This document shows, one piece after another, positions 1-8,956 of a stretch of 64,000 nucleotides of DNA. The position numbers were made by a program, and so were the translations under genes. Source of the stretch: Chitinophaga niastensis (GTDB lineage Bacteria; Bacteroidota; Bacteroidia; Chitinophagales; Chitinophagaceae). The notes under the pieces are model-generated. The model was given only the letters and a program-made list of their open reading frames with translations. It made no database searches and was not told the origin of the DNA. How positions within the stretch are numbered: the stretch's first letter is position 1; every line of letters begins with the position of its first letter. Where the stretch lies: assembly GCF_003014755.1 (NCBI RefSeq), contig NZ_PYAW01000003.1, forward strand, positions 744,001-808,000. Reading direction: 5' to 3'.

Positions 1-2
1 AA

Positions 3-725
3 AAGGCTTACGAGAATCTGAAAAAACACAACATTGACGGGTTAGTGGTAATTGGTGGAGACGGCTCGTTTAATGGTGCGCAAAAGTTCAGCCAGGAATT
101 TGACATTCCGTGTATAGGCTTGCCTGGTACTATTGATAAGGACATTGCAGGAACTGATTCTACTATTGGATTTGATACCGCGGTAAATACTGCGATTGAA
201 GCCATTGACAAGATCAGGGACACAGCGGATGCACATGACCGCTTATTTGTGATAGAGGTAATGGGCCGCGATGCCGGTTACATTGCTTTACACAGCGGCA
301 TTTCTACCGGTGCGGAACACATCCTGCTGCCTGAGCGAAAAACCGAAGTAAATGACATCATTGAAGAACTGCAGGCTAATGAACGCCGCAGAAAACTGGT
401 AAACCTCATTGTAGTAGCTGAAGGTGATGAAACCGGTGGCGCTGCTGAAGTTGGCCGTATCATCAAAGAAAGATGCCCGCAGCTGGATACCCGTGTATGT
501 ATCCTTGGCCATATCCAACGTGGTGGCGCTCCCTCCTGTACAGACCGTATACTGGCCAGCCGCATGGGCTACGCAGCCGTAGACGCCCTTCTCGAAGGCA
601 TACACAATGTAATGATCGGTATTGTTAATGACAAGATCCATTACACTCCTCTTGATAAAGCTGTTAAAGCCAAACAGGAAATTGACCCCGAATGGTTTAA
701 GATTGTTAAAATTCTTGCGAGTTAA
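3..725 (+). CDS. pfkA: ATP-dependent 6-phosphofructokinase, C-terminal part (5' end outside window)
   Basis: Phosphorylates fructose 6-phosphate to fructose 1,6-bisphosphate in glycolysis, in the cytoplasm. The frame is open from the window edge, so the gene starts upstream; about 240 residues are visible. The visible part holds the ATP-binding GGDGS motif, the catalytic PGTIDKD loop (IDND in many homologues) and MGRDAGYIA. Gly at the diagnostic positions of GGDGS and PGTID is the pattern of ATP-using rather than pyrophosphate-using enzymes. The stop lies 12 bp before pyk, so the two glycolytic genes are probably one operon. Confidence 0.95.
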   Translation, partial: KAYENLKKHNIDGLVVIGGDGSFNGAQKFSQEFDIPCIGLPGTIDKDIAGTDSTIGFDTAVNTAIEAIDKIRDTADAHDRLFVIEVMGRDAGYIALHSGISTGAEHILLPERKTEVNDIIEELQANERRRKLVNLIVVAEGDETGGAAEVGRIIKERCPQLDTRVCILGHIQRGGAPSCTDRILASRMGYAAVDALLEGIHNVMIGIVNDKIHYTPLDKAVKAKQEIDPEWFKIVKILAS

Positions 726-737
726 AAAATTAGACTT

Positions 738-2225
738 ATGAGTACAAAGGATCTATCGAAATACTTTCACAAGCAGATGGATAACGCTGCGGGTAGAGAG
801 CACTCTTCGCACAAAACTAAAATTGTAGCTACTGTAGGCCCGGCCTGTGATACCTATGAACAACTGCTTACATTGGTAAAAGCCGGTGTAAATGTGTTTC
901 GCCTGAATTTTTCACACGGTTCACATGAAGATAAATTAAGGATCATCGGATATATCCGTCAGATCAATAAAACCGAACCTTACACCGTAGCTATCCTGGC
1001 CGATTTGCAAGGACCTAAACTGCGTGTAGGTGAAATCGAAAACAATGCACTGCCGCTGAAGAAAGGTGATATCCTCACTTTCGTAAACGAGAAGCTGGTA
1101 GGCAACATGGAAAAAATTTACGTTTCCTATCCCGACCTCTATAAAGATCTTAAACCCGGCCAGAAAATTTTGCTGGACGATGGTAAAATAGAAACAGTTG
1201 TAAAAGAAATCACTGCCAACGGTGAAATCAAAGCAGAAGTATCTTTACCTGGTGTATTGTCTTCTAAAAAAGGCTTCAACCTGCCAGATACCAAAATATC
1301 CCTGCCGGCACTGACAGAAAAAGATATCGTTGACCTGGAATTTATCATTGATCACGAATGTGATTGGGTAGCGTTGTCTTTTGTAAGAAGTGTAAAAGAT
1401 CTGTCTGAACTGCGCAAACGTCTGGAAGCACGTGGTTCCAAGATGAAAATCATCTCTAAAATAGAGAAACCTGAAGCTATTCAGAACCTGAAAGAAATTA
1501 TATGGGAAAGTGATGGTGTGATGATTGCCCGTGGTGACCTCGGTGTAGAACTGCCGGTAGAGCAGATCCCGATGATCCAGAAGGACATTATCCGCAAATG
1601 TATCCACCGTGCCAAGCCTGTAATTGTGGCTACACAAATGATGGAGAGCATGATGGACCGCACCCGTCCTAACCGTAGTGAAATCACCGACGTGGCCAAT
1701 GCAGTACTGGAAGGCGCTGATGCCGTAATGCTGAGTGGTGAAACCGCTACCGGTATGTTCCCTGAACTAGTGATACAAACCATGAACAAAATCATACAGG
1801 AAGTGGAAAAAGAAGCGATCATTTACAACCGTAACCTGATCCCTCACCGCCACTCTCCTACCTTCCTCAGCGATGCACTGTGTTACAACGCGTGTAAAAT
1901 TGCGGAAGACCTGGATGCAGATGCACTCATTGGTATGACCCAGAGTGGTTACACCGGCTTTATGCTGAGTAGCTACCGTCCACGCAGCCCACTCTATATC
2001 TTTACCAAAGAAAGATCACTGGTTAATCAGCTGAGCCTCAGCTGGGGTGTACGCGCTTTCTACTACGAAGAAGAAGAAAGCCTGGATGATATCGTTTTCG
2101 ATCAGATCAACATCCTGAAAGAAAGAGGATTTATTAAAACTGGCGACGTAGCGGTTAATACCGGTAGCACACCCGTTAAACAACACTTGCCAACTAACAT
2201 GCTGAAGATTACGAAAGTAGAATAA
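738..2225 (+). CDS. pyk: pyruvate kinase
   Basis: Makes pyruvate and ATP from phosphoenolpyruvate and ADP. At 495 residues it is a full-length type II enzyme. Visible motifs are the N-terminal KIVATVGPA, NFSHGSHE, the catalytic-lysine block IISKIEKPEA, the metal-binding MIARGDLGVE, and the ATQMMESM / LSGETATG substrate-loop motifs. The C-terminal allosteric domain is present and ends in NTGSTPV. It follows pfkA by 12 bp, so both irreversible glycolytic steps appear to be co-transcribed. A large hairpin element follows the stop. Confidence 0.97.
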   Translation: MSTKDLSKYFHKQMDNAAGREHSSHKTKIVATVGPACDTYEQLLTLVKAGVNVFRLNFSHGSHEDKLRIIGYIRQINKTEPYTVAILADLQGPKLRVGEIENNALPLKKGDILTFVNEKLVGNMEKIYVSYPDLYKDLKPGQKILLDDGKIETVVKEITANGEIKAEVSLPGVLSSKKGFNLPDTKISLPALTEKDIVDLEFIIDHECDWVALSFVRSVKDLSELRKRLEARGSKMKIISKIEKPEAIQNLKEIIWESDGVMIARGDLGVELPVEQIPMIQKDIIRKCIHRAKPVIVATQMMESMMDRTRPNRSEITDVANAVLEGADAVMLSGETATGMFPELVIQTMNKIIQEVEKEAIIYNRNLIPHRHSPTFLSDALCYNACKIAEDLDADALIGMTQSGYTGFMLSSYRPRSPLYIFTKERSLVNQLSLSWGVRAFYYEEEESLDDIVFDQINILKERGFIKTGDVAVNTGSTPVKQHLPTNMLKITKVE

Positions 2226-2232
2226 TATCTGG

Positions 2233-2350
2233 CAATTAGCAATTAGCGCTTAGCTTTTAGCTTTTAGTAAAATGCAGCGGAGATTAACATATATACTATG
2301 TTCTCCGCTGCATTTTTTGCTAACAGCTAAATGCTAAGCGCTAATTGCTT
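2233..2350. repeat. hairpin element with TTAGCNN heptad arms
   Basis: Outer 15-nt arms at 2240-2254 and 2333-2347 are perfect inverted repeats made of TTAGC-type heptads. A second perfect 13-bp stem (2271-2283 with 2302-2314, core GCAGCGGAGA) closes the centre. It lies between pyk and the TetR gene, both on the plus strand. The core and the adjacent TTTAGTAAAA segment recur almost unchanged at 61643-61725, so this is a dispersed family and not only a local terminator. Confidence 0.85.
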
Positions 2351-2377
2351 ATCCTCTTTTTTTTAGCACCAACATAT

Positions 2378-2391
2378 ACAGACTTGTCTGT
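2378..2391. promoter_or_regulatory. probable TetR operator upstream of the tetR gene
   Basis: Perfect palindrome ACAGAC-TT-GTCTGT located 27 bp before the TetR start codon. The same half-sites recur at 3035-3048 at the start of the downstream MFS gene. Two identical half-site pairs flanking one regulator gene are the expected layout for autoregulation plus control of a target pump. The binding itself is inferred. Confidence 0.72.
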
Positions 2392-2408
2392 TTTAAAAAT
2401 AAAGTCTA

Positions 2409-2416
2409 ATATTGTA
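2409..2416 (+). promoter_or_regulatory. possible -7 box of the tetR promoter
   Basis: The sequence TAATATTG departs from the Bacteroidetes -7 consensus TAnnTTTG at one position. It lies just upstream of the start codon and 17 bp downstream of the palindrome, so a repressor bound there would cover the upstream promoter region. Confidence 0.35.
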
Positions 2417-2418
2417 TC

Positions 2419-2988
2419 ATGAAAGAACAGGGCGCCAAAGAAAGAATTATCAGTACAGCCTGTGACCTGTTTTACAAACAAGGTTATCAGGCCACTGGTA
2501 TTAACCAGATCATTGAAGAAGCCGGCATTGCCAAAGCCAGCCTCTATCAACACTTCCCATCGAAAGAAGCATTGCTGAATGAATACCTGCTGATAACCCG
2601 GCTGAATAATTATGAACACCTGCTACAGTTCACCGCTAAGATGCATCCTGGAAAACAAAAGCTCATGGGCCTGTTTGAATGCCGCCTGGAACGTATGGAA
2701 ACCAGCAACTTCAAAGGCTGTGCATTTATTCGCATTGCCTACGAATTACCAGGACTGAACCAGGAAGCCACCGCACAGGTACATGCACATACACAAGGAC
2801 TCAAAACTTTTATAGAAGAACAACTGCTCGTTATCAAACATTCTTTTCCGAAAGGAGAATTAAGGGAGATGACCGACATGCTATTAAACTTATACGAAGG
2901 AGCCGGCCTCCAGGGCTATATACAGCGATCCGTTAAACCTATGGAAGACACCAAAAAAGTAGTCCGGAAACTCATCGCCACTTTATAA
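2419..2988 (+). CDS. TetR/AcrR family transcriptional regulator
   Basis: 189 residues. The N-terminal 60 residues form the family helix-turn-helix: a first helix ending in CDLFYKQGYQATGINQII, then the recognition helix KASLYQHFPSKEALL. The helical C-terminal domain would bind a small ligand that is not predictable from sequence. The gene lies 40 bp before an MFS exporter on the same strand, and matching 14-bp palindromes precede both genes, so the likely job is ligand-relieved repression of itself and the pump. Confidence 0.92.
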   Translation: MKEQGAKERIISTACDLFYKQGYQATGINQIIEEAGIAKASLYQHFPSKEALLNEYLLITRLNNYEHLLQFTAKMHPGKQKLMGLFECRLERMETSNFKGCAFIRIAYELPGLNQEATAQVHAHTQGLKTFIEEQLLVIKHSFPKGELREMTDMLLNLYEGAGLQGYIQRSVKPMEDTKKVVRKLIATL

Positions 2989-3028
2989 TCAAGACGCTTA
3001 TTTTATCTCCATAAAAAAATTTATCCGA

Positions 3029-4435
3029 ATGAAAACAGACCAGTCTGTATATATTCAGCCAACCACCATTAATCCATGGCTATCACTGGCAGTTATCCTG
3101 CTGGCACCATTAATAACGGTCATTGATGTATTTATTGTAAACATCAGCACACCGGCTATCAAAGCATACTTTCATAGCTCAGATGCAGCACTGGAACTGG
3201 TAATAGCCTCCTATCTATTGGGATACGCTGTGTTCCTCATCACCGGCAGTCGCGCAGGTGATTACTTAGGAAAGAAAAAAGTATTCATCATTGGTCTGGC
3301 CGCATTTACCATCACTTCTGCACTGTGCGGATTTTCCAATTCTATGGAGATGCTGATTATATCAAGATTCCTGCAGGGAATTTCAGCTGCTTTTACGGTG
3401 CCGCAAACCATTACACTGATCCAACTGAATTTTCAGACACCGGAAGACAGAGATAAAGCCTATGGCTTATATGGCATGGCATTAGGCACCGGCGCCACAT
3501 TGGGACAATTCCTGGGTGGCTACTTTGTAACTTCTCACCTGATTGCCGACAGCTGGCGGTTGATCTTCCTCGTAAACTTACCAGTAGGGCTGATTGCCAT
3601 TACGCTCGCTTACTTTTTTGTACAGGAATCACAACAAAATAAATCCACCCGCTTTGATGTACCGGGTATTATATTACTGACACTGGCGCTAACGCTTCTC
3701 ATCTATCCTATCATACAAGGCACAGAGCTGGGTTGGCCTGCATGGACCATCGGCATGCTGATAGCAGCAATACTGTTGTTGATAATTTTTGTATGGTATC
3801 AGAAAAAACTAAGAGATCAGCAACGCGATCCGTTGGTACCGCTGGACCTCTTCCGCATAAAAAGTTTTAACACCGGTATCATCAGTGTGCTATTCTTTTT
3901 TGGTGTAAATACAGCCTACATTTTTGCGGTATCTATCTTCTTTCAAAATGGTTTTCATATGTCGCCGTTTACAGCAGGAAATTATTTTGTGATGCAAACC
4001 ATTCCCTTTCTGCTGGCCTCTTTATGGTCCATTAAAAATGCAGCGTGTTATGGCAACCGCTTATTACAGGTGGCCATTGCCCTGCAAATGACTTCTTTCA
4101 TAATGCAATTAATATTGTTTCGTGGTACCGAATTAAGTCCTTATGCTATTCTGCCTGCTTTGATCCTTTACGGTACAGGCTCCGGAATAGTCATGCCCTC
4201 ACTTTTAAAAGTAGCCATGTGGGATGTACCTCCTGCTAAAGCAGGTGCCGCAAGTGGTGTGTACTCTACCATTCAGCAGTTTGCTTCTGCGTTGGGAGTA
4301 AGTATGCTGGGGGGAGTTTTTCTGTACCTCGCCCGTACTACCGGCAACTTCTATATGGCGTATAAAGTAGCCTTATTTTGTATGATGGGATACCTCCTGG
4401 TGGTGATGGTAACACTAAACAGGAATAAACGTTAG
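3029..4435 (+). CDS. MFS drug/metabolite exporter, DHA2-like (about 14 membrane segments)
   Basis: 468-residue inner-membrane transporter. Length and hydrophobic pattern fit the 14-segment DHA2 branch of the major facilitator superfamily. Family motifs include a motif-A-like DYLGKKKVF in the loop after segment 2 and FLQGISAAFTVPQT in the fourth-segment region. The start at 3029 is the first in-frame ATG and no later Met precedes segment 1. The first codons themselves contain a TetR-type palindrome, so regulation by the preceding TetR gene is likely. The substrate is unknown. Confidence 0.9.
   Translation: MKTDQSVYIQPTTINPWLSLAVILLAPLITVIDVFIVNISTPAIKAYFHSSDAALELVIASYLLGYAVFLITGSRAGDYLGKKKVFIIGLAAFTITSALCGFSNSMEMLIISRFLQGISAAFTVPQTITLIQLNFQTPEDRDKAYGLYGMALGTGATLGQFLGGYFVTSHLIADSWRLIFLVNLPVGLIAITLAYFFVQESQQNKSTRFDVPGIILLTLALTLLIYPIIQGTELGWPAWTIGMLIAAILLLIIFVWYQKKLRDQQRDPLVPLDLFRIKSFNTGIISVLFFFGVNTAYIFAVSIFFQNGFHMSPFTAGNYFVMQTIPFLLASLWSIKNAACYGNRLLQVAIALQMTSFIMQLILFRGTELSPYAILPALILYGTGSGIVMPSLLKVAMWDVPPAKAGAASGVYSTIQQFASALGVSMLGGVFLYLARTTGNFYMAYKVALFCMMGYLLVVMVTLNRNKR
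3035..3048. promoter_or_regulatory. second probable TetR operator, inside the first codons of the MFS gene
   Basis: Palindrome ACAGAC-CA-GTCTGT, with the same half-sites and spacing as 2378-2391. It covers codons 3-7 of the transporter and encodes Thr-Asp-Gln-Ser-Val. An operator inside the coding start would act by blocking elongation or by overlapping an unmapped promoter. Confidence 0.68.
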
Positions 4436-4645
4436 AAGGCCTTCGGCCTTTATCTTTTCTTTAGCAGGATTAGACTGATTTAGATGATTTTTCTGATTTT
4501 ATTTTCTTTAAAAGATGATTATACTATTTTATAATATGCTTTTAGAAAATCAGTAAAAATATTGATTAACAAGAAATAAAATCAGGGTAATCATCTAAAT
4601 CAGTCTAATCCTGCTAAAGAAAAGACAAAGGCCGAAAGCCTTCCA
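4436..4645. repeat. long inverted repeat between convergent MFS genes
   Basis: Perfect 35-bp arms at 4453-4487 and 4591-4625 surround a loop of about 100 nt with further partial pairing. Outside them, GC-rich AAGGCC-type sequence pairs again next to both stop codons. The arms contain a degenerate 9-nt period beginning GATT. The position between convergent genes makes a bidirectional terminator plausible, but the length and periodic arms link it to the other hairpin elements of the window. Confidence 0.85.
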
Positions 4646-4647
4646 CA

Positions 4648-5808
4648 CTACTTCTCTTTTTTATATGTTGTCAGATAAATTATAAACGCCAGTGTAATTA
4701 AAGCGGTGCCCGCAATACATACGCCATTCCATTTTGCTACAGACCACACCCACAGCCCAATACCGGAGCCCAGCGAAGTACCGATAAAGCTAAAGGTCAT
4801 GAACACGGTATTCAAACGATTACGCGCTTCTGGTAACAAAGCGTAAATACGTGTTTGATTGGATACGTGAATTCCTTGTAAACCAAGATCTATAGCGATA
4901 ATGCCGATAATAATACCGATCACATTTGCCTGGAATATATAGAAAAGAAAATAACCAATAAATAAACAGATAATACCATACCCAATGGCTATACGCGGAT
5001 TTTTTTTATCAGCGATACGTCCTATCAATGGTGCCCCCAAAGCGCCGGCAGCGGCTGCCAGTCCCATGAAACCTATTTGTTCACTTGTATAATTAAACGG
5101 CGCATCATTTAATAAAAATACGACTGTTGTCCAGAACATGCCAAACATAGCAAAGCAGCATGCATTGATAGCAGATGCCTCACGCAGCATAGGTTGTTCT
5201 TTGATCAGCGTTAACAACGACTTCATCAGATCACCGTAAGTACCACTGAATTTAGGTTTGCTTTTAGGGAAAGATAAAATCATAATCACTGCCAGTAACG
5301 TACTGATTCCTGCTGCTATCCAGAACATCCCGCGCCAGCCAAAGTGGTGGCCAATGATGCCGCTGAGTGTGCGGGATAATAATATACCTACCAGCAGGCC
5401 GCTCATAATGGTACCAATCACTCTGCCACGACTGGCAGGATCTGAAAGATTAGCCGCCAGTGGTAAAATCAGTTGTGGTACTACAGAAGTAAAACCGATA
5501 AGTAAACCAGTGATCTTGAGCATCGTAATGTTCACAGACATCGCTGCTGCTATCAGCGCCAATACCGCCGTGAGCGTCATAACGACGATCTGCCCTTTAC
5601 GCTCCAGTTTATCGCCCAGTGGTACACAAAATAATAATCCCAGGGCATAACCCACCTGCGTGAAAAAAGTTACCTGTCCTGCGCTGGCGTCGGATACGCC
5701 AAATTCCTTTCCCATCAGTGCCAGCAAAGGCTGACTGTAATATATATTTGCTACAATCAACCCTGTACAAAGGGCCATGACCATAATATTCCATCTGCTA
5801 AGAACCAT
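4648..5808 (-). CDS. MFS transporter, DHA1-like (12 membrane segments)
   Basis: 386 residues, typical of 12-segment major facilitator exporters. The N-terminal half has ANIYYSQPLLALMG in the first segment and the motif-A-like GDKLERKGQIVV after segment 2. It faces the neighbouring dehydrogenase gene divergently, and a -7 box TATCTTTG (minus strand) lies 25 bp upstream of the ATG. The substrate cannot be told from sequence; related proteins export sugars, amino acids or drugs. Confidence 0.9.
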   Translation of the reverse strand: MVLSRWNIMVMALCTGLIVANIYYSQPLLALMGKEFGVSDASAGQVTFFTQVGYALGLLFCVPLGDKLERKGQIVVMTLTAVLALIAAAMSVNITMLKITGLLIGFTSVVPQLILPLAANLSDPASRGRVIGTIMSGLLVGILLSRTLSGIIGHHFGWRGMFWIAAGISTLLAVIMILSFPKSKPKFSGTYGDLMKSLLTLIKEQPMLREASAINACCFAMFGMFWTTVVFLLNDAPFNYTSEQIGFMGLAAAAGALGAPLIGRIADKKNPRIAIGYGIICLFIGYFLFYIFQANVIGIIIGIIAIDLGLQGIHVSNQTRIYALLPEARNRLNTVFMTFSFIGTSLGSGIGLWVWSVAKWNGVCIAGTALITLAFIIYLTTYKKEK

Positions 5809-5832
5809 ATAATCGTGCTATTATTTGCGAGG

Positions 5833-5840
5833 CAAAGATA
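5833..5840 (-). promoter_or_regulatory. -7 promoter box for the DHA1-like MFS gene
   Basis: Reads TATCTTTG on the minus strand, an exact match to the Bacteroidetes -7 consensus TAnnTTTG. It lies 25 bp upstream of the start codon. No convincing -33 TTG was identified. Confidence 0.6.
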
Positions 5841-5846
5841 CATAAA

Positions 5847-5940
5847 GCAGTTAGCCTTTAGCTTTTAGCAGTTAGCTTTTAGCGGAAAAAGGTAAATTTG
5901 TAATAGTAGCTACTAAAAGCTAACTGCTAAAAGCTAAAAG
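5847..5940. repeat. TTAGCNN heptad hairpin between divergent genes, containing a promoter
   Basis: Perfect 22-bp arms at 5860-5881 and 5914-5935, both written in TTAGC heptads. The 32-nt loop contains the -7 box of the downstream dehydrogenase gene. The element sits between divergent genes, where a terminator has no obvious use. Confidence 0.85.
5893..5900 (+). promoter_or_regulatory. -7 promoter box for the aldehyde dehydrogenase gene, in the hairpin loop
   Basis: TAAATTTG matches TAnnTTTG exactly and lies 41 bp before the ATG. The left hairpin arm would occupy the -33 region and the right arm would form most of the 5' leader. Confidence 0.55.
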
Positions 5941-5941
5941 T

Positions 5942-7297
5942 ATGTTTACAAGCATTAATCCGTTTACACAGGAAACCATTGCAGCATATGCAGCACACAC
6001 GGAGCAGGAAATAGAACAAAAATTACAGCAGGGTGACAAGGCTTTCCGGCAGCTGTTACAGGTATCATTGGAGCAACGCCGGCAGTGGATGATGCAGGTA
6101 GCAAAATTGCTGAAAGACAATGTAACGGAACATGCTGCCCTGATCACCAGGGAAATGGGAAAAACACTGAAAGAAGCGAAAGCAGAAGTATTGAAATGTG
6201 CCACATCAGCAGAATATTATGCAGAAAATATTACTGCTATGCTGGAACCCAAGCCCATTATCTCCGATGCCTACAAGAGCTATGTATCTTATGAGCCCAA
6301 AGGTATCATCCTGGCTATTATGCCCTGGAACTTCCCGTACTGGCAGGTTTTCCGCTTTGCCATTCCAAATATACTCGCCGGCAATACTGGTCTTTTGAAA
6401 CATGCCAGTAATGTAAGTGGCTGCGCATTAGCCATAGAAAAGGTTTTCGCTGATGCCGGCTTTCCGGCAGGCACTTTTCAGTCGGTGCTGGTATCTTCCA
6501 AAAATATCGAACCAATCATTGCAGACCCACGTGTACAAGGCGTTACGCTTACCGGCAGCACACCGGCAGGTAAAAGTGTAGCTGCACTTGCAGGGAAGTA
6601 CATCAAAAAAACGGTGCTGGAACTGGGTGGCAGCGATCCTTTCATCGTTTTAAAAGATGCGGACCTGGAAGCCGCCGCCAAAACAGCAGTGCAAGGACGC
6701 ATGCAAAACGCCGGACAGTCGTGCATTGCAGCCAAACGCTGGATTGTGGAAAAAGAAGTAGTACCCGCCTTTACAGCAGAGGTAAAGCGTATCCTGCAAA
6801 CCCTTCAACAGGGTGATCCTACATTGGAGACGACCAACATGGGGCCCATGGCGCGTCCTGACCTCGCAGCAGCATTAGCCAAACAGCTACAGGACACTAT
6901 CAGGGAGGGCGCCATACTGGAGTTGGGTGGCACGTATGAAGGCTGTAACTTTGCGCCTACTCTGCTCACCGGGGTAACAAATAATATGACAGCTTTTAAA
7001 GAAGAAACTTTTGGTCCGCTGGCAGTGATCATTGAAGCCGCCAATGAAGAAGAGGCCATCGCACTGGCCAACGAAACAGACTTTGGCCTGGGTTCCGCAC
7101 TCTGGACCAGCGACCTGGATAAAGCAGCACGGCTGGCTACCCGGATTGAAAGCGGTAACGTATTCATTAATGCCATGGTGCGCTCTGATGCCCGTTTGCC
7201 CTTTGGTGGTGTGAAACAATCCGGTTACGGCCGCGAACTATCACTGGAAGGCACACACGAATTCCTGAATGTAAAGACAGTTTATATACAACAATAA
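5942..7297 (+). CDS. sad: NAD(P)-dependent succinate-semialdehyde dehydrogenase (Sad/YneI type)
   Basis: Oxidises succinate semialdehyde to succinate, feeding GABA and related degradation products into the TCA cycle. The 451 residues carry the aldehyde dehydrogenase signature: IMPWNFPYWQ at about 126-135, the general base Glu227 in VLELGGSDPF, and the nucleophile Cys261 in NAGQSCIAAKR. The lack of an N-terminal extension and the wording of these motifs are closer to E. coli Sad (YneI) than to GabD. No other catabolic genes are adjacent, so the in vivo substrate is inferred from family resemblance. Confidence 0.85.
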   Translation: MFTSINPFTQETIAAYAAHTEQEIEQKLQQGDKAFRQLLQVSLEQRRQWMMQVAKLLKDNVTEHAALITREMGKTLKEAKAEVLKCATSAEYYAENITAMLEPKPIISDAYKSYVSYEPKGIILAIMPWNFPYWQVFRFAIPNILAGNTGLLKHASNVSGCALAIEKVFADAGFPAGTFQSVLVSSKNIEPIIADPRVQGVTLTGSTPAGKSVAALAGKYIKKTVLELGGSDPFIVLKDADLEAAAKTAVQGRMQNAGQSCIAAKRWIVEKEVVPAFTAEVKRILQTLQQGDPTLETTNMGPMARPDLAAALAKQLQDTIREGAILELGGTYEGCNFAPTLLTGVTNNMTAFKEETFGPLAVIIEAANEEEAIALANETDFGLGSALWTSDLDKAARLATRIESGNVFINAMVRSDARLPFGGVKQSGYGRELSLEGTHEFLNVKTVYIQQ

Positions 7298-7325
7298 AAA
7301 TTTCTCATTTTGATATTTATGTTCC

Positions 7326-7333
7326 AATCTTTG
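7326..7333 (+). promoter_or_regulatory. possible -7 box upstream of coaA
   Basis: AATCTTTG differs from TAnnTTTG only at the first base and lies about 50 bp before the coaA start, in an AT-rich gap after the dehydrogenase gene. Confidence 0.35.
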
Positions 7334-7383
7334 TGTACATCAGATATCTGAACATCGACCTGAGAAAAAGCTAAATTCAAACG

Positions 7384-8340
7384 ATGACCACCTCATTGAA
7401 ACGAGACCGCTACACTCCCTATATCAATTTCTCCCGTAAAGAATGGGCAGAAAGAAGCGGTGATGCTATGTTACAGCTGCAGGATTATGACCTGGAGGCA
7501 TTGCATGGCATGAACGAACCATTAACACAGGAAGAAATCACGCAGGTATATCTGCCGCTGGCACATCTGCTGAACCTGTATGTAACTGCTTCGCAACAGC
7601 TACATACCGCCACCAGCAATTTCCTCAGCAGCCGGGTACATAAAGTGCCCTATATCATTGGCATTGCGGGTAGTGTGGCGGTGGGCAAAAGCACTACTGC
7701 CAGGGTATTACAAAAGCTCCTGCAGGCATGGAATAATCACCCGAGGGTGGATCTGGTAACGACAGACGGATTTCTCTATCCCAACAAAGTACTGGATGCC
7801 AATAATATCATGAACCGCAAGGGTTTTCCAGAAAGTTATGATATCAAACGGCTGATCCATTTTCTGGCAGATGTAAAATCGGGCAAAGAGCGGGTTGCAG
7901 CGCCCTTATATTCACATCTTGAGTACGATGTATTACCAGGGCAGCTACAATGGATAGAACAGCCTGATATTGTGATTGTAGAGGGCGTGAATGTATTGCA
8001 GGTACGTCCGAGGCAACAACAAAAAGATCCGGCTGTTTTCGTATCTGACTTTTTTGACTTCTCCATTTATGTGGATGCAGCAGAAAAAGATATCCGCAAA
8101 TGGTATATCGCACGTTTCGAATCATTGCGCAAAACTGCTTTTCAGAACCCGGACTCCTTCTTTCACCGCTATGCGCACCTCTCGGATACCGCTACAGTGG
8201 AATTAGCGACACAGATCTGGGACGATATCAACAAACCTAACCTGGAACAAAATATAGCACCCACCCGTTATCGCGCCGGTCTGATCCTGGAAAAAGGGCA
8301 TCATCATTTTGTGCAATCCATTAAACTGCGCAAAACATAA
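7384..8340 (+). CDS. coaA: type I pantothenate kinase
   Basis: Phosphorylates pantothenate, the first and usually rate-limiting step of coenzyme A synthesis. It has 318 residues, the usual length for bacterial CoaA. The P-loop GSVAVGKS is at about residues 96-103, followed by the family blocks DLVTTDGFLYPN and NRKGFPESYD. Typical members are feedback-inhibited by CoA; that has not been shown here. The stop codon is followed immediately by the ATG of a Crp-like regulator, which suggests co-transcription. Confidence 0.96.
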   Translation: MTTSLKRDRYTPYINFSRKEWAERSGDAMLQLQDYDLEALHGMNEPLTQEEITQVYLPLAHLLNLYVTASQQLHTATSNFLSSRVHKVPYIIGIAGSVAVGKSTTARVLQKLLQAWNNHPRVDLVTTDGFLYPNKVLDANNIMNRKGFPESYDIKRLIHFLADVKSGKERVAAPLYSHLEYDVLPGQLQWIEQPDIVIVEGVNVLQVRPRQQQKDPAVFVSDFFDFSIYVDAAEKDIRKWYIARFESLRKTAFQNPDSFFHRYAHLSDTATVELATQIWDDINKPNLEQNIAPTRYRAGLILEKGHHHFVQSIKLRKT

Positions 8341-8925
8341 ATGCCGGATCTGCACACCATAAAGCAGCAGCTCGAAACACTACTACAGGAGCCGATACAA
8401 CACTGGGAGCAGTTTGAAAATATACTGCGTCCGGTTACTTTTAAGGCAGGAGATTATCTCTCTGAAGCCGGCAAAGTATCCAACGCCATTTACTTTATTA
8501 CAGCAGGCATAGTAAGAGTGTATACCATCCACCAGGGAAAAGAAATCAGTATGGATTTTGCCTTTCCGGGTATGTTCTCCTCTTCCTATGCCTCTTTCAT
8601 TACGCAAAAACCGGCCGTAATGAATTTACAAGCCATTAATGCCGTTACCGGTTATGCTTTTTATCATCAGGAGCTGCAACAGCTATACGCTTCCTCTCAT
8701 CAATCAGAAAAGATAGGTAGAATGTTTGCAGAGCAACAATATCTCCGGAAATACCACCGTGAATTATCTTTTCTGCAACTCACCGCACAGGAGCGATACG
8801 CCCAGCTCTTGCAGGAATATCCGGAAGTAGTACAACATATCCCCGTAAAACAAATTGCTTCTTACCTGGGTATTGAACCTGAGAGCCTGAGCCGCATCCG
8901 GAAAAATATGAGAACTGCAGATTAA
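8341..8925 (+). CDS. Crp/Fnr family transcriptional regulator
   Basis: 194 residues. The N-terminal cyclic-nucleotide-binding-like beta-roll includes FKAGDYLSEAGKVSNAIYF. A helical linker and a C-terminal helix-turn-helix follow (VKQIASYLGIEPESLSRIRK). The roll lacks an obvious complete cAMP-binding cassette, as is common in Bacteroidetes members of this family that sense other signals. It starts directly after the coaA stop codon and is followed 31 bp later by a DoxX-like membrane protein gene, which may be its target. Confidence 0.9.
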   Translation: MPDLHTIKQQLETLLQEPIQHWEQFENILRPVTFKAGDYLSEAGKVSNAIYFITAGIVRVYTIHQGKEISMDFAFPGMFSSSYASFITQKPAVMNLQAINAVTGYAFYHQELQQLYASSHQSEKIGRMFAEQQYLRKYHRELSFLQLTAQERYAQLLQEYPEVVQHIPVKQIASYLGIEPESLSRIRKNMRTAD

Positions 8926-8956
8926 CTAACATTTGTTAATCGTAGCGCAATATAAG

